From positions 1-39,752 of IMG/VR virus record IMGVR_UViG_3300040815_000410: 39,752 nt of DNA; one strand, given 5' to 3'. Below, piece after piece: positions 7,129 to 16,796 of the stretch (its first letter is position 1; each line of letters starts with the position of its first letter). The DNA is from a virus. Under the pieces are notes generated by a model. It saw only the letters and a program-made list of their open reading frames with translations. It did not search any database and was not told where the DNA came from. The position numbers and the translations under genes are program-made.

Positions 7129-8625
7129 ATGCCAGCAATTATAACAAACAAATTTAGACTGAATAATGCAGAACAATTCCAGGAATCATTTTCTGAAAGT
7201 GCTGCTACAGTTTACTATCTAGGAATAGGTAGAGCACAGAATTTTGGTACTATAACTAGACCAGACGCAAGAACAGATTACGAAGGTACAGAAACATCAC
7301 CATCTACACCAGGTGATAGTGTACTTAATGAGTTTAAAAACTTTGATGATCTGTTGGCTGCAAAGAAAATTACAGGTTCAGATGTTTCTTTCTGTATACC
7401 AAGAAGAAACTGGACAACAGGTACTACATACGATATTTACAGACACGATTACGAAGAATTTATAACAGGTAGTACAACAACAAGACAAACAGCAAATAGT
7501 GGTGCAACAACTTTATTTGACGCAACTTTCTATGTACTAACTACAGACAGAAATGTTTACAAGTGTTTAGACAATAATGGTAATACTGCTTCAACAGTAG
7601 AACCAACAGGTACTGGAACATCAATTATTACAACTGGTGATGGATACAAGTGGAAATATATGTACACTTTATCTGCTGCCCAACAAGCAAACTTTTTATC
7701 TACTGACTTTATGGCAGTCGGAACAGACTCAACTGTTTCAGCCGCTGCTGTTGATGGTGCTTTAGATACAGTAAAAATTAAAACTGCAGGATCAAGTTAC
7801 ACAGTTTCAGGTGGTGGTACATCTGGAACAATAACTGCTGTACCAATTAGAGGTGATGGTAGTGGTGGTGTTTGCTCTGTAACTTTAACTTCAGGTGCTG
7901 TAACTGCTATAACTGTAACAACTGCTGGCACAGGTTACACTTCAGGTTATATCAGAAACGCTGACATACTTGCAGCTACAAATGCAGGTGGTGCTGGTTC
8001 AGGTGCAGAATTAGATGTTATCATTTCACCAAAAGGTGGTCATGGTTTTGACGCTGTAGAAGAATTAGGTGGATTCTTTGTAATGTTAAATACATCATTA
8101 GAAGGAACAGAAAGTTCTAACTCTGGTGACTTTACGGCTGCAAACGACTTTAGAAAAATTAGTTTAATCAAAAACCCTCAAAACGCAGCTGGTTCAGCTG
8201 CTTCTGCAACAACATTAAGAGGCACATACGCTGTTAAGATTGCAGCCTCTCCAACACCAGGTACTTTTACACCAGATGAAGAAATAAATCAGGCAAGTAC
8301 AGGTGCTGTTGGTATAGTTGTAGAATGGGATTCAACAAACAATATTTTATATTACGTTCAGACAAGGCATAATGACGCTGGTGCTGATAGTAATGGAAAT
8401 GTAACTGCTTTTTCGGGTGCAAACGTAATTACAGGTCAGACTTCAAGTGCAACAGGTACTCCTGACGCCTCTACTCAAACAGTAAACAACGTTTCATTTA
8501 CTTCAGGATATTCTGCTCCAGAATTAAAACATGACTCTGGTGATTTACTATACGTAGAGAATAGAACAAAGATTACAAGAGCAACCGATCAAACTGAAAA
8601 TATCAAACTCATAATTGAGTTTTAA
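7129..8625 (+). CDS. gp8: Baseplate wedge subunit gp8
   Basis: 498 residues against 334 in T4. gp8 is a wedge subunit that binds gp7 and gp10 in the T4 baseplate. Family landmarks in order: IITNKFRLNNAEQF at the N-terminus, CIPRRNW (about 88-95; T4 has IPRRDW), a VYKCLD segment, TGDGYKWKYMY (about 167-177), ELKHDSGDLLYVENR (about 464-478) and ITRATDQTENIKLIIEF at the end. Between about 205 and 300 there is a Gly/Thr-rich insert absent from T4, with GSSYTVSGGGTSG and AGTGYTSGYI, resembling repeats in the protein encoded at 3119. AGAGGAA precedes the start. Its AGAGGAAA-preceded neighbour at 8641 is probably co-transcribed. Confidence 0.9.
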   Translation: MPAIITNKFRLNNAEQFQESFSESAATVYYLGIGRAQNFGTITRPDARTDYEGTETSPSTPGDSVLNEFKNFDDLLAAKKITGSDVSFCIPRRNWTTGTTYDIYRHDYEEFITGSTTTRQTANSGATTLFDATFYVLTTDRNVYKCLDNNGNTASTVEPTGTGTSIITTGDGYKWKYMYTLSAAQQANFLSTDFMAVGTDSTVSAAAVDGALDTVKIKTAGSSYTVSGGGTSGTITAVPIRGDGSGGVCSVTLTSGAVTAITVTTAGTGYTSGYIRNADILAATNAGGAGSGAELDVIISPKGGHGFDAVEELGGFFVMLNTSLEGTESSNSGDFTAANDFRKISLIKNPQNAAGSAASATTLRGTYAVKIAASPTPGTFTPDEEINQASTGAVGIVVEWDSTNNILYYVQTRHNDAGADSNGNVTAFSGANVITGQTSSATGTPDASTQTVNNVSFTSGYSAPELKHDSGDLLYVENRTKITRATDQTENIKLIIEF

Positions 8626-8640
8626 TATAGAGGAAAATAA

Positions 8641-11600
8641 ATGCCAAGTCCAACTGACTTTAATGTTAGTCCATACTATGATGATTTTACAGAGTCAAAG
8701 AAGTTCCATAGAGTTCTTTTTAGACCTGCATTTGCTGTACAGGCTAGAGAATTAACTCAATCACAGACTCAATTACAAAATCAAATAGAAAGAATGTCAG
8801 ATCACCTTTTTGATAAAGGTGCAATGATTATTCCTGGCGAAATTGGTTACGATTTAAAATACTATGCTGTTAAATTAACATCTAAATCTGTTAGTGATAT
8901 ATCTACATATATTGATACTACATTAACAGGTGGTACTTCAGGCGTTACTGCTAAAGTTGTAAACGCTGTTGCTACAGACGGTACTGATCCAGATACACTA
9001 TTTGTTAAATATCAAAATACTGCTTCTGATGGAGCACAAATTGCTTTTACACACGGTGAAACAATAACATCTTCTAATGCTTCAACAGCAGTCGTTGCTA
9101 GTTGCCATACTGGTTCAGCTGCACAAGTTCAACAAGGTGTATATTACATTAATGGTTTTCATGTTCAAGTTTCTGCACAAACTTTAATACTTGAAAAATA
9201 TTCTGATACTCCTAGTTATAGAGTTGGTCTTACTGTTACAGAATCATTTGTAACACCAGGTGACGATACATCTCTAAATGATAATGCACAAGGCGTTTCA
9301 AATACAAACGCTCCAGGTTCTCACAGATTTAAAATTGAATTAACATTAGCTAAAAAAGCATTATCTAGTACCGATGATAGTAACTTCTATGAATTATTAA
9401 GACTATCAAGTGGTGCATTGCAAAACCAAGTTAGAACAACTGAATATGCTGTATTAGAAGATACTCTTGCTCGTAGAACATTTGACGAATCAGGTGACTA
9501 TGTTGTAAGACCTTTTGATATAGATGTTAGAGAACATTTATCTTCAGGCACTAATAGAGGTATCTATAGTTCAAGTAATGGTGGTGACGCTACTAAACTT
9601 GCAGTAGGATTTTCTCCAGGAAAAGCATACGTAAAAGGTTATGAGATAGATACAATCGCTACAACTTTTATTAATGTTGATAAGGCAAGAGATTTTGATA
9701 CACAAAATAACTTTAATACAAGATTTGATATAGGTAACTTTATAAATGTAACAAACGTTTATAACTCTCCTGATATTGCAAATGCTTCTGGTGTTGAACC
9801 ATTTAAAGGTTTAACTTTACATAACGAAGCTACAAGTTCACGTGGTACTGCAAACACAGGATCAAATTCAAGTATAACTACAATCGGTAGAGCAAAAAGT
9901 AGAGGATTTGAATATTCTTCAGGTACTGCTGCTTCAAACATATTTCCTACAAGTTCAATTTATAAACATTATCTTTTTGATATTGTTTTATTTACACACT
10001 TAAACATTAAAACTGCACAAGGATTTACAACAGGTGAAACTGTAACTGGTGGTACTTCAGGTGCTACTGCAACTGTACAAGCATTATCTACTACAGAAAG
10101 TGCTACAATCACAGGTGCAACACAGGCTAATCCTATTGTTATTACATCTTCAAATAAATTTAAAGAAGGTCAACAAGTTACAATCGCAAGTGTAGGTGGT
10201 ATGACTGAATTGAATGGTAACGTTTATACAGTTAGAAACCCATCGGCATCAAATTTTGAGTTATACGATACAGACGGCACAACTGCAATTGATGGTACAT
10301 CTGGTCATACATCTTATACTTCAGGTGGTACAGCTGCACACGGTGTTGTAATAGTATCAAACGTACAAGGTACTTTTGCTGCTGGCGAAACAATAACAGG
10401 TGGTACATCAAGTAGTACAGCAGTTATTCAAGCAGACGCTGTAGGTTTTAAAGGTGTAACTTCACACGATATTACTGCTGTTAAACAACTTGCAATGGCA
10501 GGTAGTCCTACATTTACTGCTGATACAGCATTAGACGCTACAAATGGCGACAACGCAACATTGACAGGTACGTTATCAGTTGCAAACTCTGGCACTGCTG
10601 TTACTGGTTTCAATACAAGATTTACAGACGAATTAGTTGTTGGTGACTCAATATCATTTACAACAGATGGTGGTTCATCTATAACAAGATTAGTAGAAGC
10701 TATAATTAGTAATAGTTCAATAACATTATCGGCTGCTGTTGGTGGATCAGACGTATCTACAAAAACAATTGCAACAAGAAAAAGAACAAAAATACAACAA
10801 CCTGAAAAAAATGTTTCTATATTTAAATTGCCATATGAAAATATTAAAACATTAAAAACTACTGCAAATAGTGGTGCTTCAGATACAACATATACATTTA
10901 GAAAACATGAATTAGAAACACTAACAGGTGATGGTGTTGGTACTTTCTCTGCTGGTGTAAACGAAACATTTGCTGATTTAAGCGAAGGCGATTACACAGT
11001 AACAATTACAAGTTTAGGTTCTGGTGGAACAGGTGCTGTAGGAGATGTATTAAGTTTAACAGGTAACAACCATGAAGGTAGTGCAATCTTTTCATTAAAT
11101 CCTGCTAAAACAACTTTAACATTAGACTTTGGTGCTAATTACGCTGCACACGATATTAAAGTATTACTTACGGTTAACAAAACTATCGGTACATCTAAAA
11201 CAAAAACTTTAAATAGTAATGAAACACTTGCTGTTGCTACACAAGCAACAATAGAAAGTGGTGTAATTAGTTTAGCAAAAGCAGACGTAATCGCTATCAA
11301 TTCAATTTACATGGCACCTGACTTTAGTACGACTGCAACAACATCACACACAGACGTTACAGATAGATTTGATTTAGATACAGGTCAAAGAGATAACTTC
11401 TATGATGTTGGTAGAATAAAATTAAAAACTGGTGCGTTAACACCAACAGGTCAATTACTTGTAAACTTTAACTATTACTCTCATAGTGGAGGAGATTATT
11501 TTGATGTTGACTCATACTCAGCAATTAATTACGAAGACATTCCTGCTTACACTTCAACCAACACAGGTACTAGATATGAGTTAAGAGATAGTTTAGACTT

Positions 11601-14600
11601 TAGACCAAGAGTTGATGACGCAAGTACAATCAATTCAGGTAACCAAGATAGATCATTTGATGGTACTGGTGCTTCAGTTGTAAATCCTATTAAGTTTAAT
11701 TCAGACATAAGATCAGACTTTGAATATTATTTAGGAAGAGTAGATAAAATATTTTTAGATAAAGATGGTAACTTTAAAGTATTAAAAGGTGCAAGTTCAT
11801 TAGAACCAAGAGTACCTGGTACATTAGATAACGCAATGCACCTATACACATTATTTTTACCTGCATACACATTAGATACATCTGAAGTTGGCATAGAACA
11901 CGTTGACAACAAACGATATACAATGAGAGATATTGGTAGAATAGAAAAGAGAATAGAAACTACAGAATACTATACTCAATTATCTCTACTAGAAACAGCT
12001 GCACAGAATTTACAAATACAAGACTCAAATGGTTTTGATAGATTTAAAAATGGTTTCGTTGTAGATAACTTTACAGGTCACGGTATTGGTGATGTAGGAA
12101 ATAATGATTACAAAGTTTCTATAGATTACGCAAACGGTGAGTTAAGACCTACATTCCATGAAGACGCTATCTCATTGATTGAAAGTGATGAAGACGGAAC
12201 TGCAATAGTAGCAGATGATAGAACAGACGCTAATTATCAAAAGACTGGTGATCTAATTACTTTACCTTATACAGAATCAACACTAATAGATCAACCTTAT
12301 GCAAGTAAGGCTATCAATGTAAACCCATTTGGTGTATTTACATGGATAGGTGCAATAGAATTAACACCTCCAGGTGACGAATGGAAAGAAACAGAAAGAG
12401 CACCAGAATTAGTTATCAACAACCCTAACGGTAGTTGGGATAACTTAACTAAAAACTCTGGTAACTCTAGTCAGTTATCTGAATTTCCTATGTCAACAGT
12501 TTGGAACTCATGGCAAGATACATGGACAGGAAGACCTGTTGAAACAGAAAGAAAAAATGTAGGTACATATAAGAAAAGAGGTGGTCATGGTTGGAGAGTA
12601 ATTGCAAAAGAAGAAGTAACTACTGCTCAACAAGTATCACAAACAAGAACAGGAATTAGAGCAGTTGCTGTACCTGAAACAGTAAGAACATCTATCGGCG
12701 ATAGAGTTGTTTCAGTTGCATTTGTTCCTTTTATTAGAAGTAGAACATTAACATTTGTTGCAACAAGATTAAAACCAAATACAAGAGTTTATCCTTACTT
12801 TGATAACATAGATGTAACTTCATATGTAACTCCAGACGGTGGTGCATTAGGTGGCAATCTAGTTTCAGACGCTAACGGTAAAGTTGAAGGTACATTTGCA
12901 ATACCTGATCCTAAAACTAATTCAAATCCTAGATGGAGAACAGGCCAAAGATTATTCAGATTAACAAGTTCATCTTCAAACAGTTTAACAAACGCAAACG
13001 TTGAAACGGCTGCAAACGTTGAATATGTTGCAAGAGGTCTATTAGAAACAGTAAGAGAAACTATTATTTCAAGTAGAGAAGCACGTGTAGAGATGAGAAG
13101 TGTAACAGAAAATCAAAGTATTACTAGAACATCTACAAGAACGGAAGAAAGACAAGTTGGTTACCATGACCCACTTGCTCAAACTTTCTTAATTGATGAT
13201 GAAGGTGGTGTATTCTTAACATCTATTGATATATTCTTTAGTACAAAAGACGCTGCGATACCAGTAACAGTTCAAGTAAGAGATGTTGTAAATGGTTATC
13301 CAGGTCAGAAAATATTACCATTCTCGGAAGTAACTTTAAATCCTAGTGCTGTAAATACAAGTACAGATGGTACAACTGCAACTAAATTTACATTTGCAAG
13401 TCCTGTTTACATACAATCAAACGTAGAGTATTGTTTTGTTGTAATGGCAAACTCACAAGACTACAATGCTTATGTGGCAAGAATAGGTGAAACATCTTTA
13501 GATACAAATAGAACAATATCTGCTCAACCATATGCTGGTGTATTATTTAAATCACAGAATGGTATGACATGGTCTGCTGAACAAAATGAAGATATGAAAT
13601 TCAAATTAAGAAGAGCAGAATTTAGTAACGTAACTGGTACAGTTACATTAACTAACAATACATTAGGAACAAGAACACTTAAAAATAATGCTTTAAGAAC
13701 AACAAATGGTTCTAAAGTAATTAGAGTATTCCATCCTAACCATGGTATGCACGGTACAAGTAATAACGTAACAATTGCTGGTGTACCTAGTGGTGATCAC
13801 AATGGTATTGCACACGATAAAATTAATGGCACATATACAAGTATTTCAAACGTGACTTTAGATAGTTACGATATTACATCTACAAGTTCATCAAATGCTA
13901 CTGCAACAGGTGATGTTGGTGGTGTTGCTGTAACAGCAACTCAAAACAGATTGTTTGATGTATTAAATTTAGGTGGTATTCAAACCGTAACTTTACCTGA
14001 TACTAATATAGATTTCTATGTTAGAACAACATCTGGTAGATCAATACACGGATCAGAAACAGAATTTGATTTAACAACAGCTGCAAGTAAAGTTGCTGTA
14101 ATAGGTAACGACAATATTGCTTTCACAGCACCTCAAATGGTTGCAAGTGGAATAAATGAAACAAACGAAACGCAAATTATAGGTGGTAAATCTTTCTATA
14201 CAATATTAGAATTGACAACTGCAAATACTAAACTTTCTCCTGTATTAGATACTCAAAGAATGAGTGCCTTTACTATTCAAAACAGATTAAATAGTCCAAC
14301 ATCAAGTAACACACCTAATTTTGTTACTGATACAGCAAGTACAGGTACATCATCTGCTGCTGTTTATTGTACTAAACCAGTATTATTAGAAAACACCTCA
14401 AAAGCATTAGACATAAGATTAACTGCAAACATAAGAGCAACATCTGAAGTTGAAATGTATTTTAGAGTTGCAACAGACGGCGATGAATTAAATGATTTAA
14501 GTTGGACACCTTTCAATACAGATGGTAGTCCAGATTCATCTATTGTGCCTGCTGAAGATGATACAACATTTAAAGAATACAAATATACAGCAACCGATAT

Positions 14601-14703
14601 AAATGACTTTACTAACTTTCAACTAAAAATAGTTATGAAAGGAACAAATTCATCATATCCACCTGTATTAAGAGATATGAGAGGAATAGCACTGGCGATA
14701 TAA
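8641..14703 (+). CDS. Giant DUF4815-type tail/baseplate fibre protein
   Basis: 2020 residues. The N-terminus (FNVSPYYDDFTESKKFHRVL, then FRPAFAVQARELTQSQTQLQ) and YYINGFHVQV with LILEKYSDTPSYRVGL (about 165-200) are hallmarks of DUF4815 proteins, large structural proteins of marine myoviruses. Three GETVTGGTSGATATV-type modules (about 96-110, 461-478, 579-597) and a QQVTIASVGGMTELNGNVYT segment (about 510-530, resembling the FCCH-like domain seen in phage fibres) interrupt it. The C-terminal portion is conserved too: YHDPLAQTFLIDDEGGVFLT (about 1507-1526), FFSTKDAAIPVTVQVRD and PYAGVLFKSQNGMTW. It is a likely baseplate rim or long-fibre component, inferred from position after gp8. AGAGGAAA precedes the start; the next gene begins one base after the stop. 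Confidence 0.85.
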   Translation: MPSPTDFNVSPYYDDFTESKKFHRVLFRPAFAVQARELTQSQTQLQNQIERMSDHLFDKGAMIIPGEIGYDLKYYAVKLTSKSVSDISTYIDTTLTGGTSGVTAKVVNAVATDGTDPDTLFVKYQNTASDGAQIAFTHGETITSSNASTAVVASCHTGSAAQVQQGVYYINGFHVQVSAQTLILEKYSDTPSYRVGLTVTESFVTPGDDTSLNDNAQGVSNTNAPGSHRFKIELTLAKKALSSTDDSNFYELLRLSSGALQNQVRTTEYAVLEDTLARRTFDESGDYVVRPFDIDVREHLSSGTNRGIYSSSNGGDATKLAVGFSPGKAYVKGYEIDTIATTFINVDKARDFDTQNNFNTRFDIGNFINVTNVYNSPDIANASGVEPFKGLTLHNEATSSRGTANTGSNSSITTIGRAKSRGFEYSSGTAASNIFPTSSIYKHYLFDIVLFTHLNIKTAQGFTTGETVTGGTSGATATVQALSTTESATITGATQANPIVITSSNKFKEGQQVTIASVGGMTELNGNVYTVRNPSASNFELYDTDGTTAIDGTSGHTSYTSGGTAAHGVVIVSNVQGTFAAGETITGGTSSSTAVIQADAVGFKGVTSHDITAVKQLAMAGSPTFTADTALDATNGDNATLTGTLSVANSGTAVTGFNTRFTDELVVGDSISFTTDGGSSITRLVEAIISNSSITLSAAVGGSDVSTKTIATRKRTKIQQPEKNVSIFKLPYENIKTLKTTANSGASDTTYTFRKHELETLTGDGVGTFSAGVNETFADLSEGDYTVTITSLGSGGTGAVGDVLSLTGNNHEGSAIFSLNPAKTTLTLDFGANYAAHDIKVLLTVNKTIGTSKTKTLNSNETLAVATQATIESGVISLAKADVIAINSIYMAPDFSTTATTSHTDVTDRFDLDTGQRDNFYDVGRIKLKTGALTPTGQLLVNFNYYSHSGGDYFDVDSYSAINYEDIPAYTSTNTGTRYELRDSLDFRPRVDDASTINSGNQDRSFDGTGASVVNPIKFNSDIRSDFEYYLGRVDKIFLDKDGNFKVLKGASSLEPRVPGTLDNAMHLYTLFLPAYTLDTSEVGIEHVDNKRYTMRDIGRIEKRIETTEYYTQLSLLETAAQNLQIQDSNGFDRFKNGFVVDNFTGHGIGDVGNNDYKVSIDYANGELRPTFHEDAISLIESDEDGTAIVADDRTDANYQKTGDLITLPYTESTLIDQPYASKAINVNPFGVFTWIGAIELTPPGDEWKETERAPELVINNPNGSWDNLTKNSGNSSQLSEFPMSTVWNSWQDTWTGRPVETERKNVGTYKKRGGHGWRVIAKEEVTTAQQVSQTRTGIRAVAVPETVRTSIGDRVVSVAFVPFIRSRTLTFVATRLKPNTRVYPYFDNIDVTSYVTPDGGALGGNLVSDANGKVEGTFAIPDPKTNSNPRWRTGQRLFRLTSSSSNSLTNANVETAANVEYVARGLLETVRETIISSREARVEMRSVTENQSITRTSTRTEERQVGYHDPLAQTFLIDDEGGVFLTSIDIFFSTKDAAIPVTVQVRDVVNGYPGQKILPFSEVTLNPSAVNTSTDGTTATKFTFASPVYIQSNVEYCFVVMANSQDYNAYVARIGETSLDTNRTISAQPYAGVLFKSQNGMTWSAEQNEDMKFKLRRAEFSNVTGTVTLTNNTLGTRTLKNNALRTTNGSKVIRVFHPNHGMHGTSNNVTIAGVPSGDHNGIAHDKINGTYTSISNVTLDSYDITSTSSSNATATGDVGGVAVTATQNRLFDVLNLGGIQTVTLPDTNIDFYVRTTSGRSIHGSETEFDLTTAASKVAVIGNDNIAFTAPQMVASGINETNETQIIGGKSFYTILELTTANTKLSPVLDTQRMSAFTIQNRLNSPTSSNTPNFVTDTASTGTSSAAVYCTKPVLLENTSKALDIRLTANIRATSEVEMYFRVATDGDELNDLSWTPFNTDGSPDSSIVPAEDDTTFKEYKYTATDINDFTNFQLKIVMKGTNSSYPPVLRDMRGIALAI

Positions 14704-14704
14704 G

Positions 14705-14923
14705 ATGAGCAAATTAAGAGTAGAAGGATTTTCTGGACTAGTAAGAGATACCAACTCAAATGCAATCGTTAATGTAAACAGGACTGATTATCAAGTTTAT
14801 ATGTCACGTCACAAGAATAGACAAAAACAAGGTGATGAATTAAGAGGCGCAATAAAAGAAATAAATACTTTAAAACAAGAATTGTTTGAAATAAAAAAAC
14901 TATTAAAGGGAATTAAAAACTAA
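14705..14923 (+). CDS. Small coiled-coil structural protein
   Basis: 72 residues. The first half (VEGFSGLVRDTNSNAIVNVN) resembles small conserved proteins of marine T4-like phages. The second half is a clear heptad-type coiled coil (ELRGAIKEINTLKQELFEIK). It begins one base after the DUF4815 stop and its TAA overlaps the next ATG (TAATG), so translation of the three genes is coupled. It may be an assembly chaperone, connector or minor virion protein; the sequence does not decide. Confidence 0.72.
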   Translation: MSKLRVEGFSGLVRDTNSNAIVNVNRTDYQVYMSRHKNRQKQGDELRGAIKEINTLKQELFEIKKLLKGIKN

Positions 14924-15759
14924 TGGCTGCAAGACAAATAACAGCAACGCAAACTTTAGAAGATTTTAGAACCGAGTTTAATGCTCTGTCGGCTAATGAC
15001 TTTGGTGATATTGCTACACTTGATTCTAATATTTCAGCAACGTCTGTAATAGGCGCTGTTAATGAATTATATTCTTCTATTGCAGGAAGTTTAGCGTTTA
15101 ATATTTCAGATGGTTCAAATACACAAACCGTTTCAAATAGTCAAACTATGACATTTGCAGGTACGGCTAATCAATTAACGCCTACAGTATCAGCAACAGA
15201 TACAGTTACATATGCCTTAACACCTAATGTAACTATTAGTGGTAACTTAACTGCTAGTGGTACAGGTACTCATACTTTAGGTCAAATATCGTTTGCAAGT
15301 AGCACAATAGCGAGTTCAGGTAGTACCGTAACAGTTGATGATGATTTATCACTTTCAGCAGGCAAAACATTAACAGCAGATAATATATCAAGTTCATTAG
15401 GATATGTTGACTTTGGCGCTAAACATGTAGTAACTAGTGGGTATTTGTACTCATCAGCTGCTCCAGGTTCACCTGTTATTGTCTTTGAAGGGTCAAATCA
15501 AAACGATTTTGAAACTTTAATAACAGTTGTAGAGCCAACAGCAGATAGAACAATAACAGTACCTAATGAAACAGGAACACTAGTAACTACTGGTGGTTCA
15601 GCAGTAGTGACAGGTACAATGATAGGATTAGACACGATTGCAGAGGCAAATATGGCTGATGACGCTATCGGGCAAGATCAACTAAAAAGTGTTGTGACCT
15701 TACAGATTTTAAACTCTAGTGGAACAGTAGTTAAAACTATGTATGGAGCAGGCGCATAA
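14923..15759 (+). CDS. Fibre-like virion protein
   Basis: 278 residues. The N-terminal 60 residues (ATQTLEDFRTEFNALSANDF, then a VIGAVNELYSSI helix) look like an anchoring and trimerisation module. The rest is Ser/Thr/Gly-rich beta repeat: ITVSQ-type strands, NVTISGNLTASGTGTHTLG, and PTADRTITVPNETGTLVTTG, a module found also in the 811-residue fibre encoded at 36416 (PTADRTITLPNATGTVSLL). The C-terminus VTLQILNSSGTVVKTMYGAG matches the end of the fibre encoded at 5733. No signal peptide or enzyme motif is seen. Translationally coupled to the coiled-coil gene by TAATG. Confidence 0.75.
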   Translation: MAARQITATQTLEDFRTEFNALSANDFGDIATLDSNISATSVIGAVNELYSSIAGSLAFNISDGSNTQTVSNSQTMTFAGTANQLTPTVSATDTVTYALTPNVTISGNLTASGTGTHTLGQISFASSTIASSGSTVTVDDDLSLSAGKTLTADNISSSLGYVDFGAKHVVTSGYLYSSAAPGSPVIVFEGSNQNDFETLITVVEPTADRTITVPNETGTLVTTGGSAVVTGTMIGLDTIAEANMADDAIGQDQLKSVVTLQILNSSGTVVKTMYGAGA

Positions 15760-15763
15760 ATAA

Positions 15764-15777
15764 TATAAATATAAATA
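15764..15777 (+). promoter_or_regulatory. Overlapping double T4-type late promoter
   Basis: TATAAATATAAATA contains two exact TATAAATA copies (15764-15771 and 15770-15777) offset by 6 bases. Two start sites 6 bases apart are expected, near 15777 and 15783, with a leader of about 50 bases to the ATG at 15831. Confidence 0.72.
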
Positions 15778-15830
15778 CAACAGGTACTTACTATAAGTGA
15801 GTTACCAGATAAAAAGAAGATGGAGAAATT

Positions 15831-16766
15831 ATGGCAGTAGTAAAACCCTTATATGTAGATTCAGGTAATCTACGAGAGATGGATACCACTATGATCGATC
15901 AGATCGTAGATCAGGCAGTCTATCAATATTCACTAGCACCTAGTGTCGCATTATCTGTTGTCGGTTCAGGTGGTTCACTTTCGGCTATAACAGACACAAG
16001 AAAACAAGCAGGTGCACAATCAACTAGTTCTACTTCAACACCAAGTGAAGGTACTACAGCAGAACCAAGTACGGTTACAGTAACTTACGATAAAGTATCT
16101 GAAGCTAGAACAGCAGGATCGCCAACATCTGATACTGGTAAAACATGGCCTGTGTATTACAACACATCTGGACAAATACAAGCAATGAGTTTAACGGATG
16201 TAAAAGATACATTTTTACACCCAGCGATTGATCTATTGGCTTCTGGTTCAACAGGAACGCAACAAGGTGGAACTTATCACGTTTCAACAACTACATCTGT
16301 TTCTGGATCATCATTAGTATCAGCAACAGCAATATTTACAGATACAAGAGCAAATACAGGTGCTTATTCAGCAGGTTCAATTCCTGAAACACTTGACCAA
16401 CCTACAACTATTACAAACTATTATCTACACAAAATTACTGGTTCTCAAATTACATATACTGAACCATATTTTTTAGATGGTTCTAATAATATTAAAGAAT
16501 TTACAACGTCTGCTTTTGATACTTTGTTATCAGAGTGGATGAAGTACACGGCAGTATCATCTAGTGATGGTTATTCTTTAAGTTACAACATTGGTACTTC
16601 TGGTTCTGGTAATACTAGAGGTTCTGGTATGGCAGATACTATTTTAAATGGTTCTGGTAATTATCAAACACGTTTTGTAAATAATGATGACTATAGAGCA
16701 CAGGAATTTCCAAATGGATCAGCTGTAACTGCAGCTACATACTACTTACGAATAAACAAATCATAA
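15831..16766 (+). CDS. Virion structural protein of marine T4-like phages
   Basis: 311 residues. The N-terminus (KPLYVDSGNLREMDTTMIDQ, VDQAVYQYSLAPSVALSVV) and DTRKQAGAQST are typical of a conserved structural protein of cyanophage and pelagiphage myoviruses whose position in the particle I do not know. The middle has a low-complexity Ser/Thr/Glu linker (about 60-85), and MSLTDVKDTFLHPAIDLL around residue 125. The C-terminal region is Gly/Ser/Asn-rich. ATG at 15831 follows GGAGAAATT, a good ribosome binding site. It is the last structural gene before the inserted metabolic block. Confidence 0.75.
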   Translation: MAVVKPLYVDSGNLREMDTTMIDQIVDQAVYQYSLAPSVALSVVGSGGSLSAITDTRKQAGAQSTSSTSTPSEGTTAEPSTVTVTYDKVSEARTAGSPTSDTGKTWPVYYNTSGQIQAMSLTDVKDTFLHPAIDLLASGSTGTQQGGTYHVSTTTSVSGSSLVSATAIFTDTRANTGAYSAGSIPETLDQPTTITNYYLHKITGSQITYTEPYFLDGSNNIKEFTTSAFDTLLSEWMKYTAVSSSDGYSLSYNIGTSGSGNTRGSGMADTILNGSGNYQTRFVNNDDYRAQEFPNGSAVTAATYYLRINKS

Positions 16767-16786
16767 TAGATAGTTATTTCTATTAT
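16763..16786 (+). repeat. Perfect 8-bp inverted repeat after the structural block
   Basis: ATAATAGA (16763-16770) and TCTATTAT (16779-16786) form a perfect but very AT-rich hairpin with an 8-base loop, overlapping the stop codon of the virion gene. No U-tract follows, so it is not a standard terminator; it may be an RNA-processing site or chance in AT-rich DNA. Confidence 0.35.
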
Positions 16787-16791
16787 AAATT
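16784..16791 (+). promoter_or_regulatory. Possible degenerate late promoter before the epimerase gene
   Basis: TATAAATT, one mismatch to TATAAATA, ending 5 bases before the ATG at 16797. The spacing matches that of the exact promoters at 811 and 35394, which is the main reason to list it. Confidence 0.35.
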
Positions 16792-16796
16792 ATATT

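Noticed and set aside
16763-16786. Rho-independent terminator at the end of the left structural block.
   Set aside because: The stem is almost pure A/T and no run of T follows; listed only as an inverted repeat.
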